Shown in pieces: positions 1 through 8,472 of a DNA stretch of 64,000 bases; the stretch's first letter is position 1, and every line of letters starts with the position of its first letter. Location of the stretch: assembly GCF_050219315.1 (NCBI RefSeq), contig NZ_CP116939.1, forward strand, positions 372,001 through 436,000, read 5' to 3'. Origin of the DNA: Megasphaera_A sueciensis (GTDB taxonomy: Bacteria; Bacillota; Negativicutes; Veillonellales; Megasphaeraceae). The notes under the pieces are model-generated. The model was not told where the DNA came from. It searched no databases and saw only the letters and a program-made list of their open reading frames with translations. A program made the translations under genes and the position numbers.

Positions 1-3
1 TAG

Positions 4-1032
4 ATATGTTACAAAAACAGAAATGAGAGAACACCTTTTTGTGTTATGCTTAAGTTACTACGCAAAACCATAACAGAAAGGGAGTCCTCTCATGAACAGC
101 ATAACACAAGATGTAAAATATCGTCTATCTATTCTTTCCTATGCAACAAAGCATGGTGTCACAAAAACTGCCATAAAATATCGTACGAATCGCCAGTTTA
201 TCTATCGCTTGCAATGGCGCTATGAGGGTACCCCGGCATCGTTACAGCCTCGATCCAGACGTCCCCACCATCATCCCAATCAACACACTTCTCAAGAGAT
301 GACACTGATTCAGAACATGCGACGACGAAATCCCCATGCCGGACTGGTCGTGTTTTGGGTCAAACTGAGAAAGCGTGGTTACACACGTTCCATCACGGGC
401 CTGTATCGCTGTCTGAGGCGTATCGGACTGAAACGGAAATCGATACCTAACCCCAAATACATCCCCAAGCCCTATCAACAAGCGCTGTTCCCTGGAGAAA
501 AAGTACAGATCGACGTAAAAGTCGTTCCTTCTGCCTGTATCGTGGGGCAGGCGGATGCACGGGGTGAAAAGATGTACCAGTACACCGCTATGGATGAATG
601 TACCCGTGTTCGCTATTGGGAAGCGTTTCAGGAACAGAGTACCTATTCCTCTACTGTGTTTCTCCAACATCTTGTCAGAAAATGTAAGTTCCCTATTCAC
701 AAAATTCAAACCGATAACGGATTTGAATTTACGAATCGATTTGGTCCAAGCAAACTGGAAAAATTAACTTTATTTGAACAACAGTTAGCAGCGTATGGCA
801 TTGTACATCAAAAAATCCGTCCCTATACACCAAGACATAACGGAAAGGTAGAACGATCTCACCGAAAAGATAACGAGTATTTCTATGCGAATCATCGCTT
901 TTATTCCTTTGAAGATTTCAAAAAACAGTTGGCTGTCCGTAATAGAGAATACAATAATTTTCCTATGCGTCCCTTGGCTTGGAAATCTCCCAATGAAGTT
1001 CTCCGATCTTTTCTCTCCGCTATGTAACATAT
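4..1032 (+). mobile_element. IS481-like insertion sequence
   Basis: A compact element with one integrase-type transposase gene between short inverted ends. A 10-bp inverted repeat (ATATGTTACA) lies at 4-13 and 1023-1032; the right copy overlaps the transposase stop codon. If TGTTACA is the true tip, the element runs from about 8 to 1029. No clear target duplication can be seen because the left flank is cut by the window edge. Confidence 0.7.
92..1027 (+). CDS. IS481-family DDE transposase
   Basis: This is a 311-residue transposase that cuts and joins the ends of its own element. The N-terminal 50 residues form a helix-turn-helix for end binding. The rve-type catalytic core has D141 (VQID), D208 (QTDNGFEF) and E254 (GKVERSH), the DDE triad of the IS481/IS3 integrase group. 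The length is normal for IS481 and no frameshift is visible, so it may be active. The ATG follows AGAAAGGGAG at a good spacing. Confidence 0.85.
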   Translation: MNSITQDVKYRLSILSYATKHGVTKTAIKYRTNRQFIYRLQWRYEGTPASLQPRSRRPHHHPNQHTSQEMTLIQNMRRRNPHAGLVVFWVKLRKRGYTRSITGLYRCLRRIGLKRKSIPNPKYIPKPYQQALFPGEKVQIDVKVVPSACIVGQADARGEKMYQYTAMDECTRVRYWEAFQEQSTYSSTVFLQHLVRKCKFPIHKIQTDNGFEFTNRFGPSKLEKLTLFEQQLAAYGIVHQKIRPYTPRHNGKVERSHRKDNEYFYANHRFYSFEDFKKQLAVRNREYNNFPMRPLAWKSPNEVLRSFLSAM

Positions 1033-1059
1033 GTTTGACAAACCTACAAATAGTTTCTT

Positions 1060-2090
1060 AGTGTAAAATAGTTCTCGGTAAGATATTGCAAAAAAAAGAG
1101 AAGACCTAGATAATAGATATATTGTCCAGTCAGAAAAATATATCACAATATACGGAAACACTTGGCTGTGCGTTGAAAATGATAGATGTCGAATTGATAA
1201 AAACGTATACGGATCACGAGTATCAGACAGAATGACGGAATCCTCATACACGTTAGGAGTTGTTCGGAACGGTGACTTATGTACGCCGAGGGTACAAAAA
1301 ACGGGCTGCGATCAAAGGCCTTTTATCCTTTGAAACGATACTTGGGACTGAAGAAATATCAGCGGTATACAGCACTATTCATGAAACGGGTAACGGAAGT
1401 GGCAACCGGAAGCATCTACCGGACAACGGCAGATTTGATCAATCAACTGACGTTAACGAGTATCAGACACCAAACGGTGGGGGGCTATCATGAAACAACA
1501 AGTGGGTCGGGACTATGCCTCATGGGAAACAAGTCAAAAAGATATTTTCCCTTCCGGTGAGACTGTACAGCGGCAGTCGAAGATACTCTGCATAGTAGAG
1601 AAACTACGTCAGTATATGAGGCGAAACTGGAATTCGTTAGAACCGCTGCGGTTGCGAAACATTCCAGTGTCTGCGAGTGGAATCGGTACCTGTGAGAGTA
1701 ACCATCGAATATACAGTTACCGGATGAAGAAACAAGGGCGTCATGGGAGTCGGACGGGAGGCACGGCCATGGTGAAAGTAATTACGGCCATACGAAACAA
1801 AGAATTAGATAAAGCGTTTGCGGTATGGGGAAGAGGATTTAGCGCTCCCGTCAGCCGCAGATTCCGTGGAACGATGAGACGAATCATGCGGAAAATCTAC
1901 TTTCAATCGCATGTAGGGGTTCATCACGGACGTATTTACAATACTGGTCTGGCCAGCAGTGCGATAGGGAAGTTAGCTAAAAGCTTCTCAACGCCTGCAT
2001 TTTTGTAAAAAAGCGAAGTCGATGAGGCTGGCTATTATCTAGGTCAATATATTTACCGAGAAATTCTTGACACATACCCAGATAGCAAAA
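1060..2090 (+). pseudogene. Decayed ISLre2-family (UPF0236) element
   Basis: Transposase remains are spread over several frames. The stretch near 1330-1490 (FYPLKRYLGLKKYQRYT..., then VTEVATGSIYRTTADLI) and the stretch 1490-2008 (IGTCESNHRIYSYRMKKQGR) both resemble UPF0236/ISLre2 transposases, but stops and frameshifts separate them. Related inverted ends lie at 1072-1088 (TTCTCGGTAAGATATTG) and, inverted, at 2045-2062. The N-terminal part is hard to read. The element is dead and abuts the IS481 copy on its left. Confidence 0.7.
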
Positions 2091-2134
2091 ATCTTGTACT
2101 CTGAAAAAAAATCTGATATAATTATTTTAAAATA

Positions 2135-2163
2135 TTGACATTGATTAAAAAATGTGATAAAAT
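2135..2163 (+). promoter_or_regulatory. Sigma-70 promoter of the rnlA-rnlB cassette
   Basis: A consensus -35 TTGACA (2135-2140) and a -10 TAAAAT (2158-2163) are separated by exactly 17 bp, 27 bp ahead of the toxin start. It lies just outside the ISLre2 remnant, so the cassette carries its own promoter. No clear operator dyad is seen over it. Confidence 0.7.
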
Positions 2164-2190
2164 ACAAAATTCCAATAAAGGATGATAGCC

Positions 2191-3897
2191 ATGGCAAAGA
2201 AATTTTATGCTGTTAAAAAAGGCGTTAAGCCAGGAATATATGAATCATGGAACGAATGCCAGTCCCAAATACATGGTTATTCTGGTGTTGTATATAAAAG
2301 TTTTACCACATACGATGATGCTATAAAATATATTCAAGAAGATGTTGATAAAAGGAGTTTTGATGCTTCCAATATCAAAACTCCTCAGACACCTGCGATA
2401 GCTTATGTCGATGGCAGTTTTGACTCAGCAACTAATAGGTTTTCATGTGGTGTAGTGCTTTTTTACAATGGAAAAGAAGAACATTTTTCTGAAGTGTTTT
2501 GCGATGACAGTTTATCTGAAATGAATAATGTTGCAGGAGAAATTAAAGGGTCTGAACGGGCAATACAGTACTGTTTAGATAATAAAATAAGTAGCATTAC
2601 AATTTACCATGACTATGAGGGCATTGCAAAATGGTGTACAGGCGAGTGGCAAGCTAAGAAAACAGGAACTAAAGCATATAAAACTTTTTTTGATGTAGCT
2701 GCAAAAACTATAGAAATTTATTTTGCAAAAGTAAAAGGACACTCGGGAGATAAATACAATGAGTTAGCAGATTCGCTTGCAAAGGAAGCTATGATAAATG
2801 GTACTATACACAAAGGAGTATACAATGCCAGAGAGGAAAATAAGGTGGCAAAGAAAAAATCAGTTTTTATAAACAGAGAAGAAATCGGGACTTCGATTTT
2901 AAAAATTGGTCAAGAGCAATGGGAAACCTTTGAAGCGAGTGAGTTGGTAAAGACAGGTAATCAGTATCGATGCCAGATTGTAGCTGATGAAAAAAATGCA
3001 ATTCTGGACTTTTATTTTAATGGAGATGGATCAACAACGATATCTCCTACAGGAACAAATACAGATATTTCTTTAATGATAAAAACTATTTTGGAAGAAA
3101 GATGTACCTATTCAAATGATATAGACGGAAAGACTTACTCGTTTAAAAAACTACCAACTGAATGGTCAGGAAAATTAATTCAATATTTGACATCATTAGT
3201 TAAAGATGCACCTGCTTTTAGTAAAGTCGAAACGCAACCAATACATGAGGTTTATAAATTCACGAGCAGTATTGGAGATACATTAGTAATTAACATTTAC
3301 ACCAATGGAACAATAACGTTGCAAGGAAAACCAGCATATTTATATAGTGAAGCAATCTCATTTTTGTCATACTGCGAGAGTGTATCGGTAGATGATATTG
3401 TAGATACAATTAATAATCTTCACAATGTGGATGTAAAGACGGAAGATGTGCGAAGTGAGATGGCGGTGCTTTTGCCTCGTTCTTATAGAAATTTAGATGA
3501 GATGGTTTTGAAATTGTTGTCACCATCAATTTCTTTAAGAAAAATCAAAATGCCGTTAGAGGATTACTCTTGTTATGCTTTTCCGGCACTAAGGGCATTG
3601 GAAGGATACATCAAATATTTGTTTGGTATGAAATCAATTGTTATTGGACATACTTTTTATAGAATCTTTGATAATGGAGTATTAGTAGCGGATATTGCAA
3701 GTAGTTTAAATGATACTGTTTTTCAACAAGAAGTAGAAAGACTTTATAATTATCTAGTGAATAATAGGCATGTTATATTTCACACAGAACAGGTGTTAAT
3801 AGGAACAACAATTTTAGAGGACAAACAAGAAGCTGACGAAATTGTGAATAGTGTATTGAATTTGATTGAAACATCATATATAAATATAAATACATAA
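2191..3897 (+). CDS. Viroplasmin-RNase HI-RnlA fusion toxin
   Basis: A 568-residue three-part protein. Residues 2-48 form a viroplasmin (RNase H1 N-terminal) module that normally grips RNA:DNA hybrid. Residues about 69-202 form an RNase HI domain with catalytic D74 (YVDGSF), E117, D141 and D194 (NELADSLAKEA). The rest resembles the RnlA/LsoA endoribonuclease of type II toxin-antitoxin systems; near its end are E471 (RALEGYIK) and R526-x4-H531 (RHVIFH), a HEPN motif with the same R-to-H spacing as E. coli RnlA R318/H323. The known E. coli RnlA needs separate host RNase HI for stimulation; here that partner is fused on, which is inference from the architecture. The ATG at 2191 is chosen over 2182 because AAAGGA ends at 2181. 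The gene is AT-rich compared with its neighbours and boxed by IS elements, suggesting transfer. The rnlB-like gene follows after 22 bp. Confidence 0.82.
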   Translation: MAKKFYAVKKGVKPGIYESWNECQSQIHGYSGVVYKSFTTYDDAIKYIQEDVDKRSFDASNIKTPQTPAIAYVDGSFDSATNRFSCGVVLFYNGKEEHFSEVFCDDSLSEMNNVAGEIKGSERAIQYCLDNKISSITIYHDYEGIAKWCTGEWQAKKTGTKAYKTFFDVAAKTIEIYFAKVKGHSGDKYNELADSLAKEAMINGTIHKGVYNAREENKVAKKKSVFINREEIGTSILKIGQEQWETFEASELVKTGNQYRCQIVADEKNAILDFYFNGDGSTTISPTGTNTDISLMIKTILEERCTYSNDIDGKTYSFKKLPTEWSGKLIQYLTSLVKDAPAFSKVETQPIHEVYKFTSSIGDTLVINIYTNGTITLQGKPAYLYSEAISFLSYCESVSVDDIVDTINNLHNVDVKTEDVRSEMAVLLPRSYRNLDEMVLKLLSPSISLRKIKMPLEDYSCYAFPALRALEGYIKYLFGMKSIVIGHTFYRIFDNGVLVADIASSLNDTVFQQEVERLYNYLVNNRHVIFHTEQVLIGTTILEDKQEADEIVNSVLNLIETSYININT

Positions 3898-3919
3898 CAA
3901 CAAGAAAGGAGGGTTCATT

Positions 3920-4273
3920 ATGAAAAACTATCAAATTTTAAAATTAAATAATGAACTATTTGACTTCCTTGTAATTGCAACGTCGTGTGAGAATCCGTTA
4001 AGCTACATTAAGGAAATCGGTAAAGAAATAAGTAGGGATCAGGCCAAAATATTATTTGACCTAACTTTGATAAACGGCACAAAAAGTAATAGATATATAT
4101 CATGTGATTTCTGCATAGGAAAAAATTATTTGCAATCTTGTTCATTGGTGAAGAATATAGATGAGCACATTAGGAATATGACTTATGACTTTTTTGCGCA
4201 GAATGAGGATATTGTCCAAAGAAGTGTGGTGCCTAATTCCTTAAAGTTTTTATTGAAAACAGGTATGGTATAA
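3920..4273 (+). CDS. rnlB: RnlB-family antitoxin
   Basis: A 117-residue protein that resembles RnlB antitoxins: an N-terminal ENPLSYIKEI stretch followed by ILFDLTLINGTKSNRY, matching the conserved 'ENPLS' and 'LFDLL..NG..NRF' blocks I recall from E. coli RnlB. RnlB binds and silences the RnlA RNase in uninfected cells. It has a very strong ribosome site (AAAGGAGG) 22 bp after the toxin gene and no promoter of its own, so it is co-transcribed and probably made in excess. The assignment rests on these blocks, the length and the operon position next to an RnlA domain. Confidence 0.75.
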   Translation: MKNYQILKLNNELFDFLVIATSCENPLSYIKEIGKEISRDQAKILFDLTLINGTKSNRYISCDFCIGKNYLQSCSLVKNIDEHIRNMTYDFFAQNEDIVQRSVVPNSLKFLLKTGMV

Positions 4274-4302
4274 AATATTTTTGAAAGTTGTATTACTAAC
4301 TA

Positions 4303-5734
4303 ATTAGGCTCTATAATAAATGTTGGGGTTACTCAAAATAGTGACCTCTGTGTAAGAGGAACATTCAAATGGGATGTTCCTCTTTTGCTATGCGTAGCAG
4401 CATCCATAAACAATATGCGATTTCGGAAACGATGGAAATTACGAATGCTAAAGCAAACCCGTTTTAATACTTTTATCTTGTTGTTATGGCCTTCCATAAA
4501 TCCATTGGAATAGTGAAGCCGGATGGCATTAATAATACCGTCAAACCAATCTGTGAACGAGTGCAGCAGTGACTTGAATTCTGCTAATCCAGAAGCCTGC
4601 ACCAGGTCCAACCAGAATCGCAGGAAATACCTCGCAGACTGTTTTTGTGGGCATCGATAATACTGTAAGAAACATTCTTTTAAGGCATATGCTTTACGCA
4701 GTTCGTCGGACTGTGCCAGTATTTCTTGCAGACAGACAAGTTCGTCGTTTGTCAGATTACATCCGGGCTTGGTTAATATCTTTTTGTTGTGCTTGAAATA
4801 GAGACGGTGATGATCCCATGGGGGCTGAATCCGTTTCCGTACGTTTTCCATGGCCCAGATTACCTGACGGACAATATGATACTTGTCGCAGATGATGACG
4901 GCATTCGGAAACATGTGTTGCGCGACTAAGCGGAACAAGGCAGAAGAATCCATCACTACGTAATTGACTGTTTTTCGCATAGCATACGGATAGGTTGCAA
5001 AATAGTGTATTAACTGTTGAGTATCCCGTTGTGGCAAGATATCGAGTACTGTTTTTCTGGCGGGATCGACTACGACTACCTGGTGTTTTTGGCCCGGTGC
5101 GTTTCCCCGAAATTCATCCAGTGACAAGATAGCTGGGAGCGTAGCAGGCTTACTATAAGAAATGCAGTCGAAATACCGGAGGATGGTAGTCACCGACAAG
5201 TGAAATCGGTTGGCAATATCGGTAAAACTTTGTTTACGAGCGCATTCCCGGATCATGGCGAGCTGCTGCCGTTGACTGCGTCGTTGGTACGGTTGTACTA
5301 AGGGAGTGGCGGGATAAAATGAATGGCCGCATGTGGGACAAACGTAGCGGCGTTTATGGAAAGACGCATACACGGGAACGTCGTCCAGCCATGCCAATAG
5401 GATTTCCTGCTGCCGGTAATCTTTAATTCGAGAAGTTCGGGTATGACACTGGGGACACAAGCAGGAAGTGTGAGAAAATTCCATATAAAAGATCTGTTTA
5501 TTTCCCTCATATGCGCTGTTCTTGATGCACTCCCCTCTTCTAATTGAAACATTTTTTCTATATAATGGTACTGGGACATAATACATTATCCTTTCTAATC
5601 GGGTTTGGTCGCTTTGATTGTATCGGATGTATGCTGTTATGTCCATCTTTTTATATAAAATGGGGTAAGACTAGACAATCCATTGTCTGCCTTACCCCAA
5701 CATTTATTATAGAACCTTATTATAGAGCCTAATT
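4303..5734. mobile_element. ISL3-family insertion sequence
   Basis: The transposase gene lies between near-perfect 25-bp inverted ends at 4307-4331 and 5692-5716 (inner part ATAATAAATGTTGGGGT). The right side carries an extra outward copy: 5717-5734 is the exact reverse complement of the left junction AATTAGGCTCTATAATAA. No simple 8-bp direct target repeat is seen, so the insertion probably fell in or beside an older copy of the same end. Confidence 0.75.
4333..5646 (-). CDS. ISL3-family transposase
   Basis: A 437-residue transposase. The N-terminal zinc-binding module has cysteines C64/C67 and C103/C106 (CPQC and CPTC), and a helix-turn-helix follows around residues 135-165. The DDE catalytic residues appear to be D177 (SLDEF), D233 (VMDSS) and E385 (FMEGHNNKIK). 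It is full length and uninterrupted, so the element may still be mobile. It reads toward the rnlAB cassette, with its stop about 60 bp from the rnlB-like stop. Confidence 0.88.
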   Translation of the reverse strand: MDITAYIRYNQSDQTRLERIMYYVPVPLYRKNVSIRRGECIKNSAYEGNKQIFYMEFSHTSCLCPQCHTRTSRIKDYRQQEILLAWLDDVPVYASFHKRRYVCPTCGHSFYPATPLVQPYQRRSQRQQLAMIRECARKQSFTDIANRFHLSVTTILRYFDCISYSKPATLPAILSLDEFRGNAPGQKHQVVVVDPARKTVLDILPQRDTQQLIHYFATYPYAMRKTVNYVVMDSSALFRLVAQHMFPNAVIICDKYHIVRQVIWAMENVRKRIQPPWDHHRLYFKHNKKILTKPGCNLTNDELVCLQEILAQSDELRKAYALKECFLQYYRCPQKQSARYFLRFWLDLVQASGLAEFKSLLHSFTDWFDGIINAIRLHYSNGFMEGHNNKIKVLKRVCFSIRNFHRFRNRILFMDAATHSKRGTSHLNVPLTQRSLF

Positions 5735-5773
5735 TTCAGTGAATGCGGATAGATTTTTGGGGAATGATCATTT

Positions 5774-5959
5774 ATGTTCAAAGAGATGAGAAGAAAAGAT
5801 AGAAGACTTAAAAATTTAGAGACAATTGAGATACTGAAAAAATGTATGTATGGAGTTTTGTTGACAACCGGGGGAAATGGATATCCTTATGGAGCGCCTG
5901 TGAGTTATGTGTATCTCAATGGTGCCGTTTATGTGCATGGTGCCATAGAAGGTGTGTAA
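5774..5959 (+). pseudogene. 5' half of a Nim-like PNPOx-family gene
   Basis: Sixty-one codons encode the start of a pyridoxamine-5'-phosphate-oxidase-like protein (MFKEMRRKDR..., GVLLTTGGNGYPYGAPVSYVY, VHGAIEG), a flavin-binding split-barrel family that includes nitroimidazole reductases. The reading frame ends two codons after EG. The rest of the same protein appears near 7972-8264, beginning EGNKLDNIRFNN, so IS insertions split the gene. A ribosome site (GGGGAATGATCATTT) is present, but the ISL3 copy just upstream has probably displaced the native promoter. Confidence 0.85.
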
Positions 5960-5988
5960 TATAAAATGAAAATACCGGTTTTTTGTAC

Positions 5989-6240
5989 TGACCCCCATAA
6001 GTTAGACCTAGAAATCTAGCTTATGGGGGTCAAGCTTTTTATGGCAAAATATAGTTATGAATTTAAGATAAAAGTTGTCAACGAGTATTTGCAAGGGAAA
6101 TTAGGTTATATGCTATTATCAAAGAAGTATCATATTCCCAGCGAAAAAATTATCAGAGAATGGGTTGCCGTGTATCGTGAGAACGGTTCACAAGCTCTTC
6201 AACGGTCACGCCAGAAGAAAACTTAGAGTAAACATCACGC
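5989..6240 (+). pseudogene. Truncated IS3/IS150-type element with orfA start
   Basis: The fragment opens with a near-perfect palindrome: TGACCCCCATAAG at 5990-6002 is mirrored by CTTATGGGGGTCA at about 6019-6032. An ATG at 6041 begins about 60 residues typical of IS150-type OrfA (KYSYEFKIKVVNEYLQGKLG, then a helix-turn-helix). The frame stops at 6226 and no OrfB follows, so only the left end of the element survives. Confidence 0.6.
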
Positions 6241-6377
6241 TTTTTCAGCGCCACCATAAACGAAAATAAAGATATCACATGCTATAATACAGATAGACGG
6301 CATGTAGTGGTATAGTGAAGTTGTAACACCTCTGTCTAATAGAGTACAATGAATCTATCAGAGAAAGAGGGATAAAC

Positions 6378-6659
6378 ATGAAGCAATATGATGAAGAATT
6401 TAAGAAGAAAATAATTCGCCTTCATTTAGAAGAAGGACGGAGCTTAAGAGGGCTAGCCGATGAATATGGTGTATCAAAAGCCGCTATATCAAAATGGACT
6501 AAGTTATATCGCGAAGAATGCCAAACAACAGCAAGCAGCCAATCAGAATATGATTATATGAAAGAAAGCCTGAAACTAAGGAAGCAGCTAGAAGAAGTGG
6601 AAAAGGAAAATCGTTTCCTAAAAAAAGCGGCGGCATTCTTTGCGAAAGAAATCGAATAA
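6378..6659 (+). CDS. IS3-family OrfA
   Basis: A 93-residue DNA-binding half of the IS3 transposase: an N-terminal helix-turn-helix (about residues 15-45, LRGLADEYGVSKAAISKW) and a leucine-rich coiled coil (residues 60-90). An A7G run at 6620-6627 is a classic slippery site: a -1 slip there enters the frame that leads into OrfB through KRYQFIKRYHPEFGLRW, giving the OrfAB fusion transposase. The ribosome site GAGAAAGAGGG precedes the ATG. Confidence 0.87.
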   Translation: MKQYDEEFKKKIIRLHLEEGRSLRGLADEYGVSKAAISKWTKLYREECQTTASSQSEYDYMKESLKLRKQLEEVEKENRFLKKAAAFFAKEIE

Positions 6660-6712
6660 AAAGGTATCAGTTTATCAAAAGATATCACCCAGAGTTTGGT
6701 CTCCGGTGGCTC

Positions 6713-7519
6713 TTGCGGAAATTCAAGTTAAGTCCAAACGCTTATTATAATTTCATCAAAAATAAAAAGAAGCAAAAATACATTGAGAAAACAAAGATTC
6801 TGAAGGTCATTAGCAAGTTATATCACGATATGAATGGCGTGATAGGCCATCGCATAATGCGGGTGTTTTTAGCACGAAAAAATATCTATTTAAGTAAAAC
6901 TACCATTCATAAATATATGAATAAGCAGTTAGGCTTAAAATCCATTGTAAGGCGGAAAAAACCAGGCTATGTAAAAGGGAAAGCGCATAAGATATTTTCT
7001 AATCTTTTACATCAAGACTTTACTGCTGAATCAAAGAATAGCAAATGGTGTACCGATTTTACGTACTTATTTTTAACAGATGGCCGCCCGCGTTATAATT
7101 GTGCCATCATGGATCTTTATGACCGCAGTGTCGTTGCCAGTATAAATGGAAAAGAACTAACGAGTGATCTTGCTATTCGAACTGTGAAAAAGGCGCTGAA
7201 TTCTCAAGCGGCGGTTAAACAACCGCTTATCCTTCATAGTGATCAGGGGGCACAATTTAGTTCAAAGGAGTTTGTCTCTTTCTGCAAGTCGGTAAAAATA
7301 ACCCAAAGCATGAGTAAAGCAGGCTGTCCCTATGATAATGCACCCATGGAAAGATATTACAACACGCTGAAAAATGAAGAGATCAACTTACATTACTACC
7401 ATTCGGAGAAAGAACTTGACCAAGCTGTCCATGATTTTGCCTATATTTGGTATAACCATGTACGGCCCCATTCTTACAACAACAATATGACTCCATTTGA
7501 GGCCAGATTTAGACGTTAA
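6713..7519 (+). CDS. IS3-family OrfB, catalytic transposase
   Basis: The 268 residues shown begin at a TTG, but the true product is probably the OrfAB frameshift fusion starting at 6378, since the frame is open upstream to the A7G slip site. The integrase core has the DD(35)E residues in WCTDFTYL, LHSDQGAQFS and APMERYYNTLKNE. The C-terminus (YIWYNHVRPHSYNNNMTPFEARF) is the usual IS3 ending. It is intact and ends just before the doubled right end. Confidence 0.87.
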   Translation: MRKFKLSPNAYYNFIKNKKKQKYIEKTKILKVISKLYHDMNGVIGHRIMRVFLARKNIYLSKTTIHKYMNKQLGLKSIVRRKKPGYVKGKAHKIFSNLLHQDFTAESKNSKWCTDFTYLFLTDGRPRYNCAIMDLYDRSVVASINGKELTSDLAIRTVKKALNSQAAVKQPLILHSDQGAQFSSKEFVSFCKSVKITQSMSKAGCPYDNAPMERYYNTLKNEEINLHYYHSEKELDQAVHDFAYIWYNHVRPHSYNNNMTPFEARFRR

Positions 7520-7533
7520 AAAAGTAGACTCAA

Positions 7534-7587
7534 GTGTTACAAAAATGCTTGACCACTACAGTGTTACAAAAATGCTTGACCACTACA
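7534..7587. repeat. Perfect 27-bp tandem repeat (two IS3 right ends)
   Basis: Two identical 27-bp units beginning GTGTTACAAAAATGCTTGAC abut with no spacer. Each is an inverted counterpart of the left end at 6303-6329, so these are doubled IS ends and not a CRISPR or satellite array. Confidence 0.85.
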
Positions 7588-7589
7588 CA

Positions 7590-7893
7590 GTGTGCTACAG
7601 TGGCAGTAAAACAGCCCACCACGTATTTCTATGCACAACATCAGCGAATCGTGGTACGCCGCGGAAAAAATCGTGCAACAGTTGCCGTAGCGCATTCCAT
7701 GCTGATTGCCATATACCACATGTTAAAAGAAGACCATCCCTTTATAGAGTTAGGAGCCGACTATTACAATCAAGTGAATCGGGAACGTAAAATAAACGGA
7801 TATGTAAAAAAATTACTGCAGTTGGGTTGGATACCCACGACCGGCTACCGAATGACCCATGCATTGATGCGTCAAACAGCTAAAACAGGTTGA
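7590..7893 (+). pseudogene. C-terminal fragment of IS110-type transposase
   Basis: The frame reads RRGKNRATVAVAHSMLIAIYHMLKED..., then LGADYYNQVNRERKINGYVKKLLQLGW, which is the conserved tail of IS110/IS1111 transposases. The catalytic N-terminal two thirds is absent, replaced by the IS3 right end. It is debris inside the split Nim-like gene. Confidence 0.7.
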
Positions 7894-7971
7894 TGATAAT
7901 TCCCGGGAATTCTTGATGATAAAAACCGGGAAGCTATATGATTTTTTTCGGAAATTTTTTTGACAAAACAC

Positions 7972-8264
7972 AAGAAGGGAATAAGCTGGATAATATCAGG
8001 TTTAATAACAGGATTCTTTTTTGTGTTGTCGGTCACGCGATGGTCTTACCGAGTGCGTTTACTACAAAGTATGAAAGTGCAATAGTTTTTGGAAATGCCG
8101 TTGAGGTGGTTGACGATAAAAAAAATGAAGCACTTTTGGCCTTGCTGAATAAGTATTCGAGCCGGTATATGAAACAAGGGAAAGAATATATTAAAAGGGC
8201 AGGCGCAAAAACAAAAGTGATCAAAATAAACATTGAGCATCTTACCGGCAAGGCAAATCGTTGA
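7972..8264 (+). pseudogene. 3' half of the Nim-like PNPOx-family gene
   Basis: From EGNKLDNIRFNN through VVDDKKNEALLALLNKYS to the stop, this is the C-terminal part of the flavin-binding family whose N-terminus is at 5774-5959. An open frame exists from an ATG near 7938, but its first 13 residues are IS-derived. Joined at the shared EG, the two pieces would make a normal protein of about 155 residues. AGAAGG occurs at both junctions and may be the target duplication. Confidence 0.85.
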
Positions 8265-8472
8265 GCATGAATTTCTTTGATACTCACTTTATATGCGATC
8301 AAGGTCAAAAAATATATTTAATTACAGTTTCTTTGGATTACTTTGTAGTATAATAAATATATAAATTAGCTATCGTTATAAAAATCAAGCCATAAGTTTT
8401 GTAATGTATTACATGAAGAATATTAAAGATATTGTTGTTTTTCATCGTTTCTGGAAAATGGTGGTGAGAAGC

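Larger units (their letters stand above)
6303..7587 (+). mobile_element. IS3-family element with doubled right end
   Basis: A 27-bp left end (6303-6329, TGTAGTGGT...GTAACAC) is an imperfect inverse of the right end at 7534-7560. The right end occurs twice, head to tail and base-perfect, at 7534-7560 and 7561-7587. Between them lie orfA and orfB in the usual overlapping arrangement. It sits inside the split Nim-like gene. Confidence 0.8.

Noticed and set aside
6713..7519. OrfB as a separately started gene
   Set aside because: The frame is open back to an A7G slip site in OrfA, so a -1 frameshift fusion is the more likely product; it is kept only as the catalytic half.
7534..7587. Tandem 27-bp repeat as a mini CRISPR or iteron
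   Set aside because: There is no spacer, and both units are the inverted partner of the IS3 left end.
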